A stretch of DNA of 33,630 nucleotides from Phallusia fumigata. Its lineage: Eukaryota > Chordata > Ascidiacea > Phlebobranchia > Ascidiidae. The notes beneath the pieces were generated by a model. The model had not been told where the DNA came from. It ran no database searches and was given only the letters and a program-made list of their open reading frames with translations. The stretch spans positions 1 through 33,630 of the forward strand of contig QXVZ01022291.1 in assembly GCA_008931825.1 (NCBI GenBank). Reading direction: 5' to 3'. A program made the position numbers and the translations under genes. Shown one piece after another: positions 27,395-33,630 of this stretch (position 1 is its first letter; each line of letters begins with the position of its first letter).

Positions 27395-27543
27395 TCGACT
27401 GTGTTGTTTCTGGATGGGGAGAAAGGGCGTTTGTGAACTCGGCTGCAACGCCACCTCTGCGTCGACTCGGATGGGAAGCGTTGGATCAGAGTTGATCTGT
27501 GAAGTAAACTAGTGTACCGATGAACTGAATGCTAACCTTCGAG
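27395..27543 (+). pseudogene. E1 exon copy (3' shortened)
   Basis: Acceptor gattttgtttcag; donor ttcgag|gtaagt. Lacks the FVHV part; frame stops at agttga. Confidence 0.45.
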
Positions 27544-27761
27544 GTAAGTTACACCATAAAATTTTTTTACTGACGTTTCTGTTTCGTGCATATTCTGCGC
27601 TGTCGTTGCCAAAATTATTCTCTGGATTATTAGGCATTCAACGTCGCCTTGTTCTATCCCTGTTTGTTTATTTAAATCACTTTGTGGTCTGAAATGGAAT
27701 ATATGAATTTATGGGCACGTGGTGCAATCCGTTGTTAACGCGTAAAAGTTGTGTATCTCAG

Positions 27762-28056
27762 TAATGCAAAACAACCTTATCCAGCTTCCGGCAAGCACTG
27801 TGGTGTCACAGGCGTCAAACAAATCACCCCAATTCACTCTCCAATTGTTGCAGCGCTTTGCCTCCAGCAACTAAACCACCGGTTCCACATGCATCTTACT
27901 GATTGGTGCAATAAGGTCAGCCATTGGACGGATGAAGAATGCTCCTGTGACGAAGAACACGTGTAGCTTTGGCGTGGCGACGTCTCTTTCATTCTTCTTT
28001 TGTCAGCGGCTGTAGACGTTGTATGGGGAAACGACTCTCAAGCGGCAAATGTACAG
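27762..28056 (+). pseudogene. E2 exon copy
   Basis: Acceptor tgtatctcag. SNAKQP start kept, HWTDEECSCDEEHV then stop. The donor position reads gtacag|atagtt (AT, not GT). CCAAT/CRE block at 27899-27953, shortened after tgacg. Confidence 0.45.
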
Positions 28057-28098
28057 ATAGTTTTAATGTTGTAACTGAACATTTTCGGTGTCGTTAAG

Positions 28099-28132
28099 AA
28101 AGCAAATTAGGGTGCACACTGGTTTGCTTCTG
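28099..28132 (+). other. Intronic hairpin, class beta
   Basis: gaaagcaaattag with ctggtttgcttct, one extra base in the 5' arm; tip gGTGCACa. Confidence 0.7.
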
Positions 28133-28214
28133 ACATGTTACCGGAATGTATTTTGTAGGATAGTAAGTCACAAGTCACTAAATACACGGTACTGCTGTTG
28201 TATATTTGTTTCAG

Positions 28215-28266
28215 ATCCGGACATATTTTTTAGTAAAAACGTTGTCCAAGATTAAACCTAAAACAG
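28215..28266 (+). pseudogene. E3 exon remnant
   Basis: Both splice ends are kept (tttcag; aaacag|gcaagt, a GC donor) but about half the exon is deleted. Confidence 0.45.
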
Positions 28267-28353
28267 GCAAGTAGATCTTAAAATCCCCTTAAATCTAACT
28301 TAACGACTGATATTACATTTTAAATTTTTATTTAGAGCGTATAGAGCATCGAG

Positions 28354-28396
28354 CATGGAAAGGCAGTATAACGTGCACTTATCCTGTCTTCGCATG
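28354..28396 (+). other. Intronic hairpin, class alpha
   Basis: catggaaaggcag with ctgtcttcgcatg, three non-Watson-Crick positions; ACGTGCAC tip. Confidence 0.65.
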
Positions 28397-28473
28397 GAAA
28401 TAAATTCATACTTTTAATAATTAGATTAGGTATGACACAAAATTCCTTGTACTTTACCGTTTTTTTTTCGCAG

Positions 28474-28547
28474 AAAAGGAACAGAAAGAGTTCTCATGCA
28501 TTCTAGTGGAAGAGAACAAAGATGCAAAAGACAGTGGCTTCAAACAG
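28474..28547 (+). CDS. E4 exon copy (open)
   Basis: Acceptor tttttttcgcag; donor caaacag|gtaagt. 74 bases, phase 1 to 0, open: KEQKEFSCILVEENKDAKDS, then GFKQ. Best match to the 5432 copy in frame. Confidence 0.55.
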
Positions 28548-28559
28548 GTAAGTTTTGTT

Positions 28560-29200
28560 AGTTTGTTAGCTCGACCTAAGTTCTGTTAAACATATAAAAG
28601 TGCTTATAGGTTTAATTTAGTTAACAGTTTGTCGAAATGTTTATTTACACGACCATGATGTTTCAATGTAGCCATGTGCGATGACACAACATTAATATTT
28701 CAGCTTTAGTATTTTTACTTAGCTAACAAACCATTGTTGTGTATTTAGCTAACAAACCTTAGAGCCCCTAAAATGGGTCAAATTACTGAACAATGTCTGT
28801 AATGGATGTTACTTGGACAGTTTGTAGCTATTTTGTTATTGTGGTGTTTATCCTTAAAAGACACATAATGAACAGCTTTGCTTGAATGGGATCGGAAAAT
28901 TTACGATGGAATAAATAACGTGTCCCACGTATCATCCAGTGTGCGATGCCTACAGTTATTTTTCTGTAATTTCTTTATTAAACCTCAACGACATGGTCGC
29001 AAACAACGAATTCCCGTTTTTGAAGCTTGGCCGTGTGGCGCGTGTTATTGAGATTGTGTTGTATGTTTTTAATTGAATGGAAACGTTAGGGCAAAGCAGT
29101 TACCACATTGTAAGCAGTGGCCATAAAATTTTATTACGCTGGTAATCACAGCTTTCCACCGCCACATTTGAAGTTTGCTTGATCGAACAACAAATTTTGT
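28560..29200. repeat. Repeat mosaic
   Basis: C-rich family remnant (28750-28850, gtcaaattactgaacaatgt, gacagtttgtag); segment 28990-29030 (aacaacgaattcccg) matches 24630. No gene. Confidence 0.4.
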
Positions 29201-29205
29201 TGCAG

Positions 29206-29301
29206 ATTTTTGACCAAATATATCACATGAATTACGACATGAATTTGCGAAAGCTGAAGCGAGATACAAGTCAACGTGTCAACAGCAACCAACTGCTCAA
29301 T
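29206..29301 (+). pseudogene. F exon copy
   Basis: Acceptor ttttgttgcag; donor ctcaat|gtaagt with the self-complementary 14 bases at 29302-29315. 96 bases: shorter in the NPFQ part. Confidence 0.45.
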
Positions 29302-29401
29302 GTAAGTAAACTTACAATTGTTTTACCAACATAAACTTCAATGTGAAAGACTTAAGATTTCTAAAGCTAAGTAAGTTTCGTGACACTTCCCTGTCGCTCC
29401 T

Positions 29402-29493
29402 CCGAATAGTGAGCCCGGTGTTGATTTTCACTCAATTACTTGCATGTTGCACTTACTGTTTCGCATGTCACGTATGTTCTGTTCACTATTCGG
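29402..29493 (+). other. Class epsilon inverted repeat, best copy
   Basis: ccgaatagtga pairs perfectly with tcactattcgg (11 bp) across 70 bases. Confidence 0.55.
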
Positions 29494-29714
29494 TTGTCAG
29501 CATCGGCGAAAGTGTCCACATCAAAATATTAACAATTCCCACAAGCACATTGGTTTAGCTTCAAAAGTGAACCTACATTCGCTAACGAAGGCTAAAATAT
29601 GTAGCAAGAATACTATGAGCTGTACTATTATCTGTTATTTGAATATGGAGGAAACCCACCTAATATTAGGTTTAATTACTCGAACTTGAATGCTGTGTCG
29701 TAGTTTTGTTTCAG

Positions 29715-29825
29715 GTAACTGTCTAACACCTTTCCGAAATGTCAAACGGATTACAAAACCTGCAGCAGCAAAATCAGTGGAGGTGTGCGGTATATGAACG
29801 TTATTCGAAGCATCACACACCAAAT
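29715..29825 (+). pseudogene. G exon copy
   Basis: Acceptor tttgtttcag|gtaact; donor caaat|gtaagc; 111 bases. Confidence 0.45.
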
Positions 29826-29893
29826 GTAAGCAAACAATAGTAAAACATTTTCTCAGATCAGTGTACGTTGAAATTTGCATATTGTTTTTGTTT

Positions 29894-29959
29894 GCAAGCA
29901 TTACTGCGACGAAGAAGGAACAAAAGCGATTACGAATCTGACAATCAACGTTTACACAG
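29894..29959 (+). pseudogene. H exon copy
   Basis: Begins caagcattactgcgacg; ends acacag|ataagt (no GT). Confidence 0.4.
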
Positions 29960-30015
29960 ATAAGTTTAAACCATTTTCTTTCTTGTATCTGATTAATTGT
30001 AAATCAAATTAACAC

Positions 30016-30048
30016 GGGAGGTGGTATAGAATGCACGCTAACCACCCC
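30016..30048 (+). other. Intronic hairpin, class gamma, compensated
   Basis: ggtggt with accacc, and TAG with CTA where other copies have CAG with CTG: both partners changed. The tip reads aATGCACg, one base from GTGCAC. Confidence 0.7.
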
Positions 30049-30137
30049 TTGTACGTTAATTGCATTGATTGTTTCAAGCACATTGTTTCAATAACTATGC
30101 ATCACTAATAGCGATTTTAACATTGTTACTTTTGCAG

Positions 30138-30225
30138 ATATTTTTCCAAACCCACATAAATTTTGACATGAATTCACAAGAGCGGATGCAAGATACAAAC
30201 TGTCTTCTGAAACCAACTGCTCAAT
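30138..30225 (+). pseudogene. F exon copy (shortened)
   Basis: Acceptor ttttgcag; 88 bases; donor tcaat|gtaagtaatcttac (one change in the palindrome). Confidence 0.45.
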
Positions 30226-30483
30226 GTAAGTAATCTTACAATTATCAAAGGCGCGTGTTTGGTCGTCGTTAAGGAAGAATACAAGTCTGCACGTTGTTGA
30301 AACGTCTACACACATTTTGTTAGGTTGCACGAAGGTGACAGCTTGTGCAAAATGTAAACTGGTATCTGGGAGTTGATTGTAAATGCGCTCTTACGATTTT
30401 AATAGCAGCTGATAAATGAAAAAGACTTTGACATAGTGTCGGAACATTTACAATCAAATTTGATTATGTTAATTTTTTTGCAG

Positions 30484-30583
30484 ATTTTTGTTAAATCCGT
30501 TTTAGAACTACTGGACAGAGATTACATTCCGACACGAATAGAAGACAACCGGAGACGTGTCAGAAAAGGAATCCACGTTTTCG
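30484..30583 (+). CDS. E5 exon copy (fully open)
   Basis: Acceptor tttttttgcag; donor ttttcg|gtgaatc. 100 bases, phase 0 to 1: IFVKSVLELLDRDYIPTRIE, then DNRRRVRKGIHVF. Basic, mixed helical character; no family recognised. Without splicing the frame continues through the following hairpin to a stop after CLAC. Confidence 0.55.
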
Positions 30584-30605
30584 GTGAATCTATTGCTTTT
30601 ACTGC

Positions 30606-30646
30606 CATGCGAAGGCAGTGTAGCGTGCACCTATCCTGTCTTGCAT
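30606..30646 (+). other. Intronic hairpin, class alpha
   Basis: catgcgaaggcag with ctgtcttgcatg, one base missing in the 3' arm; GCGTGCAC tip. Confidence 0.7.
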
Positions 30647-30722
30647 GTTGACATAACTTTTAAACGCTTTGTAAACTAGGTTACATTTGAATTCCTCGTA
30701 CTGTTTCTAATATGTTTAGAAG

Positions 30723-30849
30723 GAAAAGAAACCGAAGCGGTGTGGGATTTCTCCAAATCAGTATTAAACAGCCTCTAAATTTCGACACGAATTCACCAAA
30801 GCGGATGCAAGATACAAATCAACATGTCCACAGGAACAAACTGCTCAAT
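30723..30849 (+). pseudogene. E6-F fusion exon
   Basis: KETEAVWDF from E6 (GGA phase match with E5), then F from atttctccaaatc to gctcaat|gtaagt. F frame broken at the join. Confidence 0.5.
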
Positions 30850-31168
30850 GTAAGTAAACAATGTAAAGCCATAGCGAATCCGGTAATGATTTGCATGTTG
30901 CACTTACCACCTTGCATGCCACGTGTGTTGACTAATCGGTTTTCAGAATCTGTAAAAGTGTCCACATCAAAATATTAACATTTCCAAAGTATAATCGTTT
31001 AAACCTCCAGTACATTAGCTTCAAAAGTAAACCTAGGTCAGCGAATGATCTCGTTATTATGTCTTATGATTACCCTTAAACGTGGGAAACCGAATACATA
31101 GGAAATCGTGCACGTAATATTAGGCTTAAATGTTCGAATTTGATGCTGTGGTGTTGGTTTAATTGCAG

Positions 31169-31279
31169 ATGTTTGTTCAACACCTTTACGAAATATTAAA
31201 TGGATTGCAAAACCTAAAGCATTAAAACCTATAAGGGTATCCTGTACATGAACGTCATTCGAAGCATCACTAACCAAAT
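31169..31279 (+). pseudogene. G exon copy
   Basis: Acceptor aattgcag; donor ccaaat|gtaagc; 111 bases. Confidence 0.45.
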
Positions 31280-31349
31280 GTAAGCAAACAACCGTAAAAC
31301 ATTTTTTACTGTGTGTGTTGAAATTCTGATTTATCTTTATTGTTTACAG

Positions 31350-31416
31350 GGAAGTATTACTGCGACAAAACCAGAAACAAAAGGGACTTGAAATCAGAAA
31401 ACTGACATTTACTCAG
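31350..31416 (+). pseudogene. H exon copy
   Basis: Acceptor attgtttacag|ggaagtatt; ends actcag|ataagt. Confidence 0.45.
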
Positions 31417-31498
31417 ATAAGTTTAAACCATTTTCTTTCCATGTAATGATTAAACGTTAATAAAATTTATATCTGGATGACGAATTAAATTGAACACG

Positions 31499-31529
31499 GG
31501 GGTGGTACAGAGTGCACGCTGACCACCCC
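31499..31529 (+). other. Intronic hairpin, class gamma, perfect outer stem
   Basis: GGGGTGGT with ACCACCCC (8 bp, no mismatch), one bulged A, CAG with CTG, tip aGTGCACg. Confidence 0.8.
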
Positions 31530-31616
31530 TTGTACGTTAATTGCATTGATTGTCCTAAACACTTTTTTAATAACTATGCATCACTAATAGCGATTTTGAC
31601 CTTGTTACTTTTGCAG

Positions 31617-31721
31617 GTGTTAGTCTATATCCGTTTCAATCAGCAGCTGGATTTCGACATGAATTCATAAGAGCGGAAGCGAGATACAAGTCAACGTGTC
31701 CACAGAAACCAACTGCTTAAT
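31617..31721 (+). pseudogene. F exon copy (stop at its end)
   Basis: 105 bases, phase 1: VSLYPFQSAAGFRHEFIRAE, then ARYKSTCPQKPTA and TAA just before the donor. Self-complementary donor at 31722-31735. Confidence 0.5.
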
Positions 31722-31739
31722 GTAAGTAAACTTACAATT

Positions 31740-33440
31740 ATCAAAGGCGCGTATTCAAAGTCGTTAAGGCAGAATACAATTCTGCACGTTGTTGGAACGT
31801 CTTTACTCAGTTTGTTGAACTTTTTACCCGAATTTGACCCATCGATTAACCCACAGGCCCCCGAAACATAAAAATAAAAAAACAGCGATATTTAACAAAG
31901 TAAGTCACGTGTAAGTTCACACTACCGCTCTTGCTGCTTGGCAGTGATTCAGTTTGCGAAAATCAAGCTGTGATTGCGTTCTGGAAACCGAAAGGCGTTT
32001 TGTATGTAACACTGTAAAATACGGTGCTTCAAAGTAACATGCAGGCTTATATTTTTTCTGTCAAAAGGTAAACCGTTGTTGTTGAATTTAAAGCGCTAAA
32101 ATCGCATTTGGAAATCTTTATTGTAGTTCGGTTTGCTGTGCCATGGGTCAAAGGTTTGCGACATAGAGATTATGTTAAATAGGTTGGCGGACTAAAAGGT
32201 ATCCTCTCAATTTGCAGTTATATTTATTTTTTGTGCATGTAAGCAATGTGCTATTTAAAATCCCCTTCATGGAGGAAACGTATTGCATGTTGCAAACACC
32301 ACAGTCACTAACACGATACCTTAGCGGTTGCCTTGTGGCTCCCTCATGTGGTTATTGCGGTAAAATCTTACTGCTTTGTTTACCCCTAAAGCCTAAATTG
32401 TATCCAGAAAAACGCATATGTGTGGGAACCTGCCTAACTATTAGTCCCAATGTAAATGTAGAGAGCACATTTTATTGGCTGAAAGTGTATGTAGAATATC
32501 TGTATGTAGTAAGTGGTGCTGCTGCTGACCTACCACAAGTGGCAGTTGTATTTATTTTGTCAATGTACATGTAAACATTGTTTCACTGTTTATTTATTTT
32601 TTCTACTTTGCATGCCGTCTTGCCATGCAATGTTTGGTGGATTAGGATGAAAATTTCACAGCTGGTAGACATGATCATTAAGTTGTGTCGTCTGTTTCGA
32701 TAGCCCCAGTCGATACACAACTAGCCCCTCAAAAGATGCTTGCAAACATCACAAACGAAAAGTTTCTGTGATGATTAAGTTACAAGAGTGAAATTGATTT
32801 TAGTTAGATGGCGTATAAACAATTGCTGCCATTTTACTGTGCAGTCCCAGTGGTTAATCCATTAGCCCATTGTACGGTTCAAATTACTAAAAATATCCAA
32901 ATTAGGTGAAATTTGGACTGTTTGTATAACATTGTGGCATATTGATTTCTTTGTTGACCCATAGCCCCAGCATTTGCACCACCAGATCTTAAGGATCATA
33001 TTACTGAACAACGTCTAAACTGGGTGTAACTTGGACAGTTTGTAGAACATGTCATTGTGGTTCACTGATTCAGAAAACGCATAATATACAACTTTGCATG
33101 TATAGGTGACCTATGCGTTTCTGCCTGCAAAAAGCTTTGGAAACAAAGCTTACCCAATGCAAAACAATGTAGGAAATACATATTTTAAAATTGGGAAATA
33201 ATGTAAATGAAATGTCTGTAAATGGCAAGCAACCCTTGTAGTGTTAAATCAATAAGCAAACACTGTAATTTGTGTTGAAACTTCATTTGTTAGTGGCAAT
33301 TTTGAATTCTGTGTTCCCAACTAGCGCAAAATATACACTAGTACCATAGAGAGTTGTTTCTGCATGCGCTCTTACGATTTCGTTTTAGTTAGTACGAGTA
33401 TGAAAAGATTTTTGACAGTGTCCGTACATTTACATAACGA
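31740..33440. repeat. Repeat mosaic without exon modules
   Basis: Second family at 31925-32170, C-rich family at 32700-32735 and 32850-33070 (two tandem pieces with ggacagtttgtagaacatgt), third-family remnants near 32450 and 33200. A 120-codon frame at 32212-32574 has no counterpart in the window and I cannot support it as a gene. Confidence 0.45.
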
Positions 33441-33513
33441 CTTGACAGAAATTACATTCCGACACGAATAGAAGACAACCGGAGACGTGTTAGAAAAGAA
33501 ATCCATGTTTTCG
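33441..33513 (+). CDS. E5 exon copy, 5' part missing
   Basis: NYIPTRIEDNRRRVRKEIHV, then F and donor ttttcg|gtgaatc. No acceptor. Open in the frame of 30484. Confidence 0.45.
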
Positions 33514-33535
33514 GTGAATCTATTAATTTTAGTGC

Positions 33536-33578
33536 CATGCGAAGGCAATATAACGTGCACATATCCAGTCTTCGCATG
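33536..33578 (+). other. Intronic hairpin, class alpha
   Basis: catgcgaaggc with gtcttcgcatg, one G-T wobble; ACGTGCAC tip. Confidence 0.7.
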
Positions 33579-33630
33579 TTGTCATATTTTATCTCATAAT
33601 AACTAGATAACGTATGACGCAGAATTCCTT

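Noticed and set aside
32212-32574. 120-codon frame
   Set aside because: No splice context, no homologous copy in the window and no recognisable motif; consistent with chance.
3135-33578. Hairpins as microRNA precursors or Rho-independent type terminators
   Set aside because: Stems of 9-15 bp are too short for Dicer substrates, there is no T-run after them, and the loop, not an arm, is the conserved part.
2835-33578. Repeated short hairpins as a CRISPR array
   Set aside because: The repeats are of several classes, lie 0.2-4 kb apart in introns, and the setting is eukaryotic.

Overview
ORGANISM AND STATE OF THE SEQUENCE. This is AT-rich animal (metazoan) nuclear DNA with spliceosomal gt...ag introns, tRNA-like elements and many diverged repeats. 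There are no prokaryotic operons and no long open reading frame. Five single 'n' bases (692, 2613, 3852, 11206, 11619) each sit between two copies of the same 220-500 base sequence, some identical and some differing by a few substitutions. That is the mark of a shotgun assembly of a very polymorphic genome in which two haplotypes were laid end to end. A tunicate or another highly polymorphic marine invertebrate would fit, but I cannot name the species.

WHAT IT HOLDS. The window is a decayed and reshuffled tandem array built from a small set of exon-like modules, each 55-340 bases and bounded by splice signals. I name them E1 to E6 and F to J. The usual order is [tRNA-like element]-E1-E2-E3-E4-(E5-E6)-F-G-H-(I-J or back to F). 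In the best copies the reading phase agrees across the junctions: E1 ends in phase 2 and E2 starts in 2; E2/E3 is 0; E3/E4 is 1; E4/E5 is 0; E5/E6 is 1; F/G is 1; G/H is 1; H/I is 2. Several exons are fully open in at least one copy (E1, E3, E4, E5, F, G, H, I) and broken in others. It therefore looks like an unrecognised, repeatedly duplicated protein-coding gene, or the remains of one. I recognise no protein family.

LAYOUT. 1-1500: no module. 1513-3450: unit 1. 3680-6320: unit 2, with E1 to E6 and the start of F. 6320-10780: G/H/I/J/F cassettes. 10788-13140: E1-E4 with haplotype duplication. 13140-13840: other repeats. 13848-14600: H, G. 14860-15600: E2-E4. 16079-16921: H, I, G. 17000-18180: other repeats. 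18184-20465: E1 to F, nearly a full set. 20690-21775: E1-E4. 21775-25290: module-free mosaic of other repeats. 25293-26170: E5, fused E6/F/G, H, F. 26170-27390: other repeats. 27395-28550: E1-E4. 29206-31735: F, G, H, F, E5, E6/F, G, H, F. 31735-33440: other repeats. 33441-33630: E5 and a hairpin.

THE MAIN SIGNAL. Four kinds of intron in this array are unrelated in overall sequence, yet each carries near its middle a short hairpin whose tip is the self-complementary hexamer GTGCAC. In three classes it is an 8-base loop, N-GTGCAC-N, closed by YAG/CTR-type pairs. About 28 exact GTGCAC hexamers occur in the window, and most lie in these hairpin tips. Compensatory changes in the stems of two classes indicate selection for an RNA fold. 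A palindromic loop lets any such intron pair with any other, or with the same intron in a second transcript, by a loop-loop 'kissing' contact. My central hypothesis is an intron-pairing system across a tandem exon array that could steer exon choice, looping-out or back-splicing. Each unit also carries a strongly conserved block with up to three ATTGG (CCAAT-box) motifs plus TGACGT, and many a tRNA-like element with A and B boxes.
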